Of a stretch of DNA of 64,000 nucleotides, positions 54,896 to 64,000 are shown piece by piece (the stretch's first letter is position 1; each line of letters begins with the position of its first letter). A program made the position numbers and the translations under genes. Origin of the DNA: Pseudoips prasinana (lineage: Eukaryota > Arthropoda > Insecta > Lepidoptera > Nolidae). The notes under the pieces were generated by a model. The model did not search any database. It had not been told where the DNA came from and saw only the letters and a list, made by a program, of their open reading frames with translations. Location: positions 9,560,713 through 9,624,712 of the forward strand of contig OX621240.1 of the NCBI GenBank assembly GCA_951640165.1, in the 5' to 3' direction.

Positions 54896-55244
54896 GTACT
54901 GATTACTACTATGCTTAGTGCTCTTACGCGTTATTTATAATCAACTGAATTCCTTTCTGATAGGTAACTAGTAATTCCTAGTAGATTGTAAACGTTTGGC
55001 ACGGAACTGCAACGGAACCCCTCCATACATGAACGCGAGCGCGTCTTTCCTAAAACATTAACCAACTCGTCCGCGTTTGGCAAAATGCCAAATAATACGC
55101 GCGTTCGGCAAAATTCGAGTCCCGTTTGGCATAATTATGCAGACAAGACGCACGTACTAACAACATGTAGAATTAAAGCGCTTCCTACTCTAAACTGTAT
55201 ATTTAAGGGCCGGTAAAAGGTCGCATTTTCTTCGCAAATAAAGT

Positions 55245-55455
55245 AATCATCATGTAAGCCAAAGAACGTCCACTGCTGGACAAAAGCCTCCCCAAAGAAT
55301 GGGGGGATATGCTATAATCGTCACGCTTGGCAGACGGGTTGGCGATGGCAGTTTGGTGGTCATAATTCACATAAAAACGCTGCTGCCCGTTCTCGGGCGA
55401 TATCTACACCCCCACGGGATGAGGTAGGGTACTAATATTTTATGCCATAGGAACT
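55245..55455 (-). mobile_element. SINE-R copy
   Basis: Plus text catcatgtaagccaaagaac, cacgcttggcagacgggttg, ggatgaggtagggtactaat; lacks ~20 bp near the middle. Confidence 0.7.
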
Positions 55456-56339
55456 AAATGTATATTACTACTATTGTATATTACTAACTAATTGCAAATA
55501 AAGCAATACGTGTTTATTAATAGACAGCTTGCGCCCACGCTCGCTTGTGTTATCAATTATCGGGGAAGCAGTGAAAGCCTACTAATTGACTGGGGCGCAA
55601 TGGTTATAGTGGTCGCCTCATTAAAACCTCGTTGCCCCCATGTTCTGGGTTGTCCCGCACAGGAAAACTATTTGTGTAATCCATAAATTCTGAGGCTGGG
55701 TGTCATATGTATCTTTGAATTGCATGTTCGGAAAGTCCCCCGCAATACGTATGTGTGTGCGTGAAATTTGACTATTTTTGACAATAATGAAAGGATGCAT
55801 TAAATAGGGCTGCTTTTTTATTTGAACAATAGAAAAACAATTAGCAATGAGAGAATTACTAACAACTTAAAAACCGCAGTTAGCTAATATAAGTTGAGAG
55901 ATTGAAAAATAAATACATAAGTATTTTATTTTCTTTTTAGTTTAATTAGCTTCAGTTATTGTTATTTTTCTATTTCTTCATTTATTTTTAGAATACTCAC
56001 AACACAAAAACATGTCAATACCTGGAAAATGTGGTTGATATTGCAATTATTACTCTAATTTTAAGCTTAATTTGTAAATATGTATATTGTAATATTGTTA
56101 TTTTCCCAAATAAAGTAAAAAAAAAGTACATTGACATTTTTAAACATTATATTATACCTTGATTATACCTAAATATAACTGTATTTTTTTATACAGATTA
56201 CCTCTGCTTATCTCTTACCAAAATGTTATTCAAAGGGCGAAAGAAGAGTTATGTGATCGCTTGATTTGCCCATTTTGAAAAAAAAACAAATATGTAATGA
56301 TGTGACTTGGATGAATTTTACAACAATCAATTAAACGCC
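55456..56339. other. Unassigned, with a possible tRNA-like SINE head
   Basis: gggcgcaatggttatagtgg at 55594 resembles a degenerate A box. No family match within the window. The remainder is AT-rich, including aataaagtaaaaaaaa at 56109, a possible 3' end. Confidence 0.4.
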
Positions 56340-57884
56340 GCCACCCGCCTCGTTAATTGGCGCGTAGTATGCAAATATTGCACAAAAAGAATTCTTCACA
56401 CACAACACACAGTCAACTATATCCGTATATACATAGCTTAATTGTGCCTGAACAGCATGGGTTCGTACATCGTTCGACTACTTCGAACCTTATGGTTTTT
56501 ACAAGTTATTTGTTTCAAAACATGGATGAAAAGGTACAGGTTGATGCGGTATATACCGACTTTCAGAAGGCTTTTGACAAGGTGGACCACGCATTGCTTT
56601 TGGATAAGATAGCCTACAATGGCATTCGTGGCAATTAACTTCGTTGGTTTACAGCATACTTACTAAACAGGACACAAAAAGTGGTAATCAATGGTTACAA
56701 ATCTGATACCGTCACAGTCACATCTGGTATCCCCCAAGGATCTATATTAGGTCCCCTTCTTTTTATATTATTCGTCAACGATATAAAAAACTGTATTATT
56801 CACTCCCAATTCTTAATGTACGCTGATGACATTAAAATTTACAAGGCACGTAAAGGGGAACATGACTGCTTACTTTTACAGGAAGATCTTAACAGACTCA
56901 GTCAATACTGTTCTCTGAACAAGCTGCAGCTCAGCTTACCTAAGTGTAATATAATAACATACACAAAAAACAGAAATATTATTTTTTACAATTACACTTT
57001 ACATGACGCTCCGCTCACAAGAGTCGAATGCATCCGTGATCTTGGCGTCACATTAGACTCAAAACTGCATTTTGATCTTCATGTAGACAATGTTATTAAC
57101 AAAGCCTATCGCATGTACGGCTTCGTCATGCGTTCTGCTGCCGATTTCAAGCGTCTGTCTACGTATCTATATCTGTACAAAACCTTAATTCGATCCCAAT
57201 TAGAGTTCACGGTGCAAATTTGGAGCCCTATTTATGATAAATATGTAAAACAAATAGAAATGGTACAGAAAAAATATTTAAGAAAGCATGCACTACAGAT
57301 GTAATCACTCAAAAATTTCATATGAAGCGTTATTAATAAAATATAAACTTTTAAGCCTGGAGTCTAGACGTAAATTATTCATGGTTATGATGCTGCATGG
57401 CATATGTAATAATAAGTTTGATTGTACAGATATCACTAACCAATTATGTTATGTTGTACCCAGAACTATCATACAGCGAGAGGTGCGCGTGCGCCAGGTG
57501 TTTTACACCGCGAGATGTAGAACTAATGCCGGGGCACGGGCTCCTCTATGCCGTCTCGTAGATATGTATAACACACACTTTGTGGAGTTTGCACATTTTT
57601 GCACTCTCACACTCAGCTTTTAAAGCAAAAGTAAATAAAATTTTATTAAAATAAACATAGATGCACTAGTTTCGGGGTATACCTACGAACAAAAATTTAT
57701 GAGAAACCAATATACAATTTTCCCAACAAGATGCGCACAGCTCATCTTCTTTTAACACATGTAATTATTTTGCGGACATTAGTGTGGGTTATACGTTTAT
57801 TTAATTTAAGTTATCATATAATCTGCTAGAAATACTGTAAAGTATAACTGTTTTGTGTCCCAATAAAGAAAATAAAATAAAATT
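56340..57884 (+). mobile_element. Jockey-like LINE, 5' truncated
   Basis: Begins within RT, ends with a 3' UTR and an AAAT/AAAAT-rich tail at 57862-57883. Confidence 0.8.
56357..57623 (+). pseudogene. LINE reverse transcriptase, one nonsense codon and one frameshift
   Basis: LYPYIHSLIVPEQHGFVHRS, VDAVYTDFQKAFDKVDHALL (motif A), a TAA at 56636-56638 after NGIRGN, then LRWFTAYLLNRTQKVVINGY, SGIPQGSILGPLLFILFVND (B), LMYADDIKIY (C, catalytic), KCNIITYTKN, RDLGVTLDSKLHFDLHV, YGFVMRSAADFK. Near 57300 the frame shifts to ISYEALLIKYKLLSLESRRK. All three RT core motifs are present. Best fit is a Jockey-like clade. Confidence 0.85.
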
Positions 57885-58289
57885 AATATCAGTAAAATCA
57901 GAGTTTAACTCAAATTGGACAGCCCTAAAGTCCGTATTTGTATACAGAACATGTTTTCCTATTATTCGGCGATCAGTTGGTCGAGCGGAACATTTTATTT
58001 TTCTGGCTTGGTGGCCAGGTGCTTCCTCAGAGTTTTTATCAATGTTTTGTTATGTACTTATGTATAAGTTATACAAATTGAAATTCACTTATATCCGCAA
58101 CAAAAACCAACGTTTGTAGACACGCCGGCGGCAACAATATGGCATACGAGTGCTTGGTCAATTTGGATTAGACTACGTTTGAAAGAAAACATGCATGGAT
58201 TTGATGTTTTTGAAAATAAAGTCAAAATTAAATTGAATTTTAATAGATTTTCCTTCTATTTGACTTGTGTCAATTATAATGAATTAATG
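57885..58289. other. Unassigned sequence
   Basis: No feature recognised. Confidence 0.45.
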
Positions 58290-58480
58290 AATAATATCCT
58301 GGGACATTATTCACTCACGTCCACCTGATCCCAAACTAAAAAGAGCTTGTACTATGGAGACCAGATAACTGTTATACTACTTTTCTTTCGTAAATACATA
58401 CTGATATAAATAATTACGACCAGACTCAGGACTAACAGACATGTACCACTACCTGAGGTGTGAAAGGCAAGTAATAATAT
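58290..58480 (-). mobile_element. SINE-B copy, head missing
   Basis: aatatcctgggacattattc ... ggtgtgaaaggcaagtaata. A detached head-like piece (ttatcgaccacgccaaccgg) is at 58990-59012. Confidence 0.7.
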
Positions 58481-58504
58481 AACAAAAAAAACTTGTGTGT
58501 ACAT

Positions 58505-58760
58505 ATGTACACGCGTTAGAAGTTATACTTCTTAATATACTACTTGAACATAGTTATCAATTTTCATACCACCTAGAACTAACGTCATGCTGTGATTTTT
58601 ACGATGCGCGCGCATCGATAAATTCACGTAAAAATTCACTTCATACCACCTAGAACTAACTTCATGCTGTTAAATTTTTTGGTGTCGGTGGGCGCGCGCA
58701 TCGTAAAAATTCACTCTCATCATTTTTCTCCATCGCGCCAAAAGAAGTATAACTTCAATA
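58505..58760. mobile_element. MITE-like repeat with palindromic ends
   Basis: Left agaagttatacttct and right agaagtataacttc are inverted ends. Inside, cataccacctagaactaac occurs twice (58566, 58642) and cgatgcgcgcgcatcg is a perfect 16-bp palindrome. Confidence 0.6.
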
Positions 58761-59530
58761 ATAATAAATAAAGTTATATAACTTTATTTTTTCTCTCACA
58801 CAGAATTTTATACATTACATATACTTAATCTAGGTGTACATTACTAGGTGTAGTTAGGATTAATCTATGTGAGAGACTGGTGTCTATGGGAGAGACAGAT
58901 CGCCAGTCTCTCCACACTCTGGATAGGTAGATTTCAATGTTGTACCTCTCGATTAAGCTGTAGTACATGTGAGTAAGTGTGTGTAAGTATTTATCGACCA
59001 CGCCAACCGGCCCGTCTGTTATAGAGGCACACAATGAAGTTTGTTCAAAACCTATGAATTTAGAGATGACAACATATGAAAACTTTGAACTCCACGACGT
59101 TTTACATCAGCCGGGTTAACGCAGCCATTGGCTGGCTTTTTCAAAGTTGAAAAGTAGTTTTGCAAATGAAATTGTGTTCCCAAGTTTTAAGTAAAAACTG
59201 TGAAAACTGAGCTCAGAGTTGAAACTCCACTAAGATTTTGTCTTTAAACTCACCGTTTTTATTTCAAAAGCATTCATATCGTGAGAATTATTAACAATTG
59301 CATAACTATGCCATAAAAAAAATATTATTTATTTTTCAAATCATTCATTTTAAAATCAAATAATAAAATAAAATAATGGAACTAATTATAAGACTTATAT
59401 CTTAGATTAGAAATTAGAAAAAACTACCTAGGGTTTAGGTTAGGTTATTTATACTAATAGCCTATAATATCTTGAGATCATTTTTACTATATTATTATTA
59501 AAACTAACGTGAGGTGCTAACATAGTAAAA
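58761..59530. other. Unassigned AT-rich region
   Basis: Only the SINE-B head relic at 58990 is recognisable. Confidence 0.45.
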
Positions 59531-59532
59531 GA

Positions 59533-59652
59533 TAGTAATTTTATGTTGGATTCTGCCAACGTTTCGCCCTGAAGATGACTTCCAGGAGTAGTTGAAACGT
59601 TGGCCGAATCCAACATAAAATTAATTACGTGAGTTACCCGTTACTATCTTTC
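59533..59652. repeat. Long imperfect hairpin with CTGAAGA ... GAAAC core
   Basis: Arms tagtaattttatgttggatt / aatccaacataaaatta and an inner gccaacgtttc / gaaacgttggc pair exactly. The loop holds ccctgaagatgacttccagg. The outermost pair is agatagta / tactatct. Confidence 0.8.
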
Positions 59653-59939
59653 ATTATCATTTATACTTTTTTAAATGTGGTTTTCTTTCAATCCGAACTA
59701 TGTCCATCTCACTATTTGCGTTCCTAAAGTAATTATACGGTCCCGCTCAGATCATTGCGGGGAAATACCCCTTCACTGAGAATCACCACATTACACAATG
59801 GACTTACAGTTAGTTCAAAGTGCGCGAACCGGGACTTTCCATTTGCACAATATATTGTGGTTTGGACTATACACTGGCCACGAAAGTAACGGCTCTTTAA
59901 CGTACCTATAATAATATACTTTAAGTACCTAAATAATGA
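59653..59939. other. Unassigned sequence
   Basis: No feature recognised. Confidence 0.45.
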
Positions 59940-60120
59940 TTTTTAATCTTTCGTAACTCCCGGGGTATGAAAATTGGTGGTAAATATAATCACGTGCCTC
60001 GGAAAGCGCGTGAAGTCTTCGCGTTGCCGTAGGCCTAATCTTATATCTGTTCGGGAATTGAACCCTGGATACGAATTGGCGAAGCGACTGACTTAACCGC
60101 CACGCGTTAAATGCCCCACC
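59940..60120 (-). mobile_element. tRNA-headed SINE (family D), single copy
   Basis: On minus the head contains taacgcgtggcggttaagtc and B box ggttcaattcc, followed by a body whose ctttccgaggcacgtga is reminiscent of SINE-C. Only one copy in the window. Confidence 0.55.
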
Positions 60121-60555
60121 ACAATCATAAATATATTTTTTCAATAGTTTTTATTACTAATTATGATTTCATTTTAAAAAGACATCTGAAAAATAATAAA
60201 TAAAAGTAAAATTTTTCACCCCAATACACAACATGACACCGAAATGACATCTCTCACTTCAACGTATCCTATATACGTTATAAACTTACTCATTTTACGG
60301 CGACCGTAAAGATATTTATAAGCAAAATTTCACCATTGAGTTTACCGTTAATCGTATGTCGCATCCGGAGGCTGAATATGAGCCACAATTACAGAGAAAG
60401 GAAGACTATTCACGTCAGCAAATACCAACGCGTGATTCGCATGAAACAAACTGTCGCATCCTCATTACCTTCCAGTTAATTCCTCGAACGAAATCAACAG
60501 GAAAATCTTGGACAAAACCCTAAATTATCATCCCATTTCATCATGACTCGTTTAA
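60121..60555. other. Unassigned sequence
   Basis: No feature recognised. Confidence 0.45.
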
Positions 60556-60835
60556 CTTTAGAATAGTATAATCATAACAGCTGTAAACAGTCCACAGCTG
60601 GACAAAAGCCCCTCCCCCCCTCCTATTAATGATCTTGGGAGAATATGCCATAATCGCCGCGCTTGGCAGACGGGTTAGCGATTGCAGTGGGATGGTCCTA
60701 ATATACAGAAAGAAGCTGCTGAACGTCCTCTGGTATATATTCCCTCGCTTCGTCTTCTACGCCCCCCAGAGGGTGAGATGGTATGATAATATTCTGATAC
60801 TTGCCGCCCTCACCACACCAATAGAGGAGAACCAA
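60556..60835 (-). mobile_element. SINE-R copy
   Basis: Plus text cataacagctgtaaacagtc (same variant as 34148) to ttgccgccctcaccacacca. A c-rich expansion lies at 60611-60623. Confidence 0.65.
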
Positions 60836-61038
60836 TATTTTATTTTATTTTATGCGTTGTCCTGAACTCATTTTGTAACGACTGGTCTAAAATTATTTGC
60901 GAAAGACAGAACAAGAATTAAATCTGGAAAAGTAAGAGAGTGTAGCAACTTTTCTCAGGTGTCCAAAAACGGTAGCTTTAATTCTATTCATCACTATAAC
61001 AACTTTTAGCGTACTATGGCATACGTCTGAGGTATGTA

Positions 61039-61173
61039 CAGACGCTAGCACATCAAGCTACCCCAATCTGTCACATTTCCCAAAATGAAAATAAACCCTA
61101 TTCTTTTGTGATAAAGTTGAAAATCTATAAAAGAAATTTGACAGATTAGGGTAGCTCGATGTGCTGGCGTCTG
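61039..61173. mobile_element. TA-flanked palindromic MITE (family T), copy 4
   Basis: cagacgctagcacatcaagc ... gatgtgctggcgtctg with TA on both sides (61037-61038, 61174-61175). Confidence 0.9.
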
Positions 61174-61175
61174 TA

Positions 61176-61697
61176 CCATAAACTTTCTTAATAGATGCCT
61201 ATTTGAATGATGGCGCAGATAATTCAAAAGTTTGTAACTCCTCAAACCGGGTCATGTCCACGCGTTCCAAGAAATACCGCCGCTCAACTTTCTTTCTATC
61301 GTCAAGACAAAATTAGCAATTCGCTGGTGTTGTAAACAAAAACATGGTTTTCCTGCGATCTTGTGGCCGTTAACGAGCTAAGAGAACTGCGCATTTAGCC
61401 GGATTGTTTGATTTGGAAACTTCGCCGTGAAATTCTTCTTTGAAATCTTTTGCATTGTAAATGTTTTACACAGATGTTTTTCAGGAAATCCCACTTAAGC
61501 AGAATAAATAGTTATTTCGGTAGCAAGTATTCAATAAGTTTATTTTATTATTAAACTGTGTTTTTAGGGTTCCGTATAACAAAAGAATAAATAAACCATT
61601 ATAGTAGGTACTAATCAATGGTACATCTAAGAAAATAATAATGACACTTTACTTTTTTTTAGCTGCTCATCCATACTTATAACATCGTAACAAATAA
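61176..61697. other. Unassigned sequence
   Basis: No gene. A solitary ttagggttccgtataacaaa at 61565 recalls the end of repeat F. Confidence 0.45.
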
Positions 61698-62983
61698 TAG
61701 GTCTTTACCTATGAAATTGCCGTTTTGTATGAAAAAATTTAAACGAATTTTTTTCATGAAATTTTTTATTTGTATTAATCGAAGTAATCACCCATGCAAT
61801 CAATGCATCTTTGCCATCGCAGTGGCAGTTTATTGATGCCCTTCTTAAAGAAATCAGCTGGACGGGAGGCAACAAATTCTTCAAAGGCATTTTGTACTGC
61901 CTCTCGGGTATTGAATTTTTTTCCCGCCAAGAAGTTATCCAAATTCTGGAAAAAGTAGTAGTCTGTAGGCGCAAGGTCTGGTGAGTAGGGCGGATGACGG
62001 AGAGCTTCCAACCCCAGTTCTTGCAACTTGGAGACCGTCTGCTGTGCAGTATGAGGTCGCGCGTTGTCGTGCAGGAGCAGCGGAGACGAGTGATTGACCA
62101 ATGCTGGTTGGAGATGCGCCAGCTTCTCCATCATTGTGCTCAGTTCTTCACAGTACACATCTGCAGTAATGCTCACCCCGTTTGGTAAGAAGCTGTGATG
62201 AATCACACCGGCGCTAGACCACCAAACAGTGACCATCACTTTTCTAGGGGTAAGTTTTCGTTTAGGGCATTGTTTAGGTGCTGAACCAGGATCCAACCAA
62301 CTTGCTGAGCGCTTGCGGTTATCAAACAGAATCCATTTTTCATCGCAGGTAACAATGCGGTTCAAAATTCCTTCATTTGTGTGTCTGTTGAGCAGTGCAA
62401 GGCACGTCTCGACGCGTACTTCGCGCTGGCGATCATTGAGTTCGTGGGGCACCCATTTGTCAAGCTTTTTTACCTTGCCAATTTGACGCAAATGGACCAA
62501 TATTGTTTTGACGCTAACGTCGAAAGCTGCTGCTAATTCAGCCGTAGATTGTGTATCATCAGCTTCCACAACCGCCTTTAATTCGTCATTGTCGACCAAA
62601 GTCTTCGGACGACCGCGAGGTTCATTTTTCAGGTCGAAATTTCCAGAACGGAAGCGAGCAAACCAATAACAGGTGGTGCGTTGGTTTGTAGTGTTAGCTC
62701 CGTAAACGTCGTTGATGTTGCGTGCCGCTTGTGCCGCGTTGCTGCCACGACGGTACTCATATTCCATAATAACTCGAATTTTTAACGTATCCATGATGAC
62801 GAAAAAGATTGAAATGCGATGAAAATGTAACACTAATCAATAAAGAAATGACTACTTTTGGAAAAAAGAATCCATGTTTTTAAAATAAAATTAATTTGAA
62901 ATTAGAATTCTTAGCCAAACAAAAATTATTTTGATTTGAAATGGCCAGTACTGCAGAACGGCAATTTCATAGGTAAAGACCTA
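61698..62983 (-). mobile_element. Complete mariner element
   Basis: Terminal inverted repeats 61700-61724 and 62957-62981 are identical over 25 bp (ggtctttacctatgaaattg...). They are flanked by TA on both sides (61698-61699, 62982-62983), the mariner target duplication. Length inside the TAs is 1282 bp, usual for mariner. It contains one open transposase frame and no internal deletion. Confidence 0.95.
61775..62794 (-). CDS. Mariner transposase (DD34D), 339 aa
   Basis: Cuts and reinserts its own element at TA sites. The N-terminal paired-like DNA-binding region (residues ~1-110) has two helix-turn-helix halves and the GRPK hinge (RGRPKTL, 61-66). WVPHEL (114-119) is the family linker motif. 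Catalytic triad: D151 in TCDEKW, D243 in LLHDNARPHTA, D278 in YSPDLAPTDYYFF; 34 residues separate the last two. I chose ATG at 62794 (MDTLKIRVI) over the upstream in-frame ATG at 62833 because family members start here and the length fits. No frameshift or stop. Catalytic residues are all present, so it may be functional. Confidence 0.95.
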   Translation of the reverse strand: MDTLKIRVIMEYEYRRGSNAAQAARNINDVYGANTTNQRTTCYWFARFRSGNFDLKNEPRGRPKTLVDNDELKAVVEADDTQSTAELAAAFDVSVKTILVHLRQIGKVKKLDKWVPHELNDRQREVRVETCLALLNRHTNEGILNRIVTCDEKWILFDNRKRSASWLDPGSAPKQCPKRKLTPRKVMVTVWWSSAGVIHHSFLPNGVSITADVYCEELSTMMEKLAHLQPALVNHSSPLLLHDNARPHTAQQTVSKLQELGLEALRHPPYSPDLAPTDYYFFQNLDNFLAGKKFNTREAVQNAFEEFVASRPADFFKKGINKLPLRWQRCIDCMGDYFD

Positions 62984-63029
62984 ATATTATAAATCCGAAT
63001 GCAAAATTTTTTGTTTTGTTGTAACCTTC

Positions 63030-63122
63030 ACGACGGAAGTCGCCGGATGTGGATAGCGCAAGACCGGCAATTGTGGAGATCTTGGAGGAAGGCCTTTATC
63101 CTTTTTATGATGATGATGATGA
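63030..63122 (+). pseudogene. RTE 3' terminal fragment
   Basis: cggaagtcgccggatgtgga then agcgcaagaccggcaattg and (ATG)n: the last ~90 bp of RTE, with the cagcagtggacg segment deleted. Confidence 0.75.
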
Positions 63123-63204
63123 ACCTTCACAACTAAACTACTCGACTGATTGTGTTTAACTTTTACACACACCTAGTACGTCTAGAAAAGAACATAAGGC
63201 ACTT

Positions 63205-63262
63205 TGATCCTAGCTTACAGGAGTTGCAGTGGTGGGTAAGAGGTAGGGACTAGTCCCGAAAA
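63205..63262 (+). repeat. R1-type LINE 3' terminus (dead-on-arrival copy)
   Basis: cttacaggagttgcagtggt and gggactagtcccgaaaaaaa are the reverse complement of 15592-15645 in the R1 LINE 3' UTR, followed by a short poly(A). Confidence 0.7.
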
Positions 63263-63371
63263 AAATAACACCTCTACTGATTTCAGTAAATTTCACAATA
63301 TACAGAATTTCAGCGTAAAAATATGGATATACACCCCTGACATTGTGTATAACAAAGTTTTAACAGACATG

Positions 63372-63615
63372 ACGGTCACCGTAGCCTAGTTGGAAGTGCT
63401 CCTGCCTACGAAGCTGGTGGTCCTGGGTTCGAATCCCGGTAAGTGTAAATATTTGTGTGATGAGCACGAATATTTGTTTCTGAGTCATGGATGTTTTCTA
63501 TGTATATAAGTATTTATCTATCTATATAAGTATGTATATCGTCGCCTGGTACCCATAGTACAAGCTTTGCTTAGATTGGGGCTAGGATGATCTGTGTGAC
63601 ATTGTCCCTAGATAT
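63372..63615 (+). mobile_element. SINE-A, full length
   Basis: A box tagcctagttgg and B box ggttcgaatcc intact. Nearly identical to the 52434 copy. The tail ends gatattattattatat. Confidence 0.9.
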
Positions 63616-64000
63616 TATTATTATATTATGATGCCTGTATAAATGGATAGCTAAGCGTTGTGCCTGTCAAAACTTCTTCGTGAACTATGAACAACACAAG
63701 TGAGCTCTTTCTGTCAGGTGCAACATGTATATAAGTATAGGTAGTATACCTCTTATTGCACTCAGTACAATTTAATTACCTTCTTGATTCTTAGAACTGA
63801 CACATAAAAGAGTTCTCTTCCATTTCTAAGATCTAACGCTTATTTTCTACGCCAAGGTTTTTCCAACACTAAGGTTTTTCCGTGCATCATGGTTATACCT
63901 AATTCAGGGTCATACAAATTATGCTCGGTCAAATTTAATCTCACAATTGGCTTTGGTTTTTTTTTTATCATGACGTTTACAGTTGGCTTAGGACGCTTTC
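63616..64000. other. Unassigned window edge
   Basis: No feature recognised up to the end of the window. Confidence 0.5.

Noticed and set aside
58516..58530. loxP-like agaagttatacttct site
   Set aside because: The similarity is limited to a short palindrome; no recombinase gene, and it is better explained as a repeat end.
62795..62833. Upstream in-frame ATG extending mariner transposase by 13 residues
   Set aside because: The extra residues are hydrophobic and unlike family N-termini; the ATG at 62794 gives the standard length.

Overview
The window looks like non-coding, transposon-saturated DNA from a moth or butterfly. The inference rests on composition and repeat content: AT-rich background, many RTE-type LINE 3' ends with (ATGATG)n tails, short Helitrons that end CTAG|T after a hairpin, tRNA-headed SINEs, and CR1/L2-, R1- and Jockey-like LINEs of types common in Lepidoptera. 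I found no convincing host protein-coding gene, no functional tRNA or rRNA gene and no CRISPR array. Nearly every long open frame is a retroelement or transposase frame, or is an artefact of a tandem repeat.

Layout. 0.1-3.8 kb: SINEs, two of which carry internal fold-back duplications. 3.9-6.2 kb: an unrecognised ~2.4-kb DNA-transposon-like unit with many TATAA/TTATAG motifs, an 83-bp tandem repeat and two decayed convergent gene pieces. 6.2-8.4 kb: nested SINEs and a MITE. 8.6-10.8 kb: a 2.2-kb inverted-repeat element with ~780-bp arms, GC-rich cores and 19-bp minisatellites. 11.6-14 kb: a dispersed repeat, a 40-bp-arm hairpin, a Helitron and an inverted pair of 5S-rRNA-like SINE copies. 15.4-18.5 kb: R1-type LINE (minus, decayed). 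19.9-24.6 kb: two-ORF CR1/L2-type LINE (plus, decayed). 24.7-45 kb: a mosaic of Helitrons, SINEs, MITEs, RTE fragments, two GAAGTC hexamer arrays and a 19-bp GC-rich minisatellite. 45.4-48.6 kb: a LINE with an uninterrupted 930-codon endonuclease/reverse transcriptase frame. 49-60 kb: more SINE and LINE remnants, including a Jockey-like RT pseudogene. 61.7-63.0 kb: a mariner with an open DD34D transposase and matching terminal inverted repeats.

How the parts relate. Autonomous elements (RTE, R1, CR1/L2, Jockey-like, the 45-kb LINE, mariner) are interleaved with likely dependents. One SINE family ends in the same sequence as the RTE LINE. Two tRNA-headed SINE families with different heads share one 3' tail. 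Several nested insertions give relative ages: Helitron in SINE, SINE in SINE, LINE fragment in repeat, MITE in RTE. Boundaries without a target-site duplication are approximate, and family names are from motif recognition, not database comparison.
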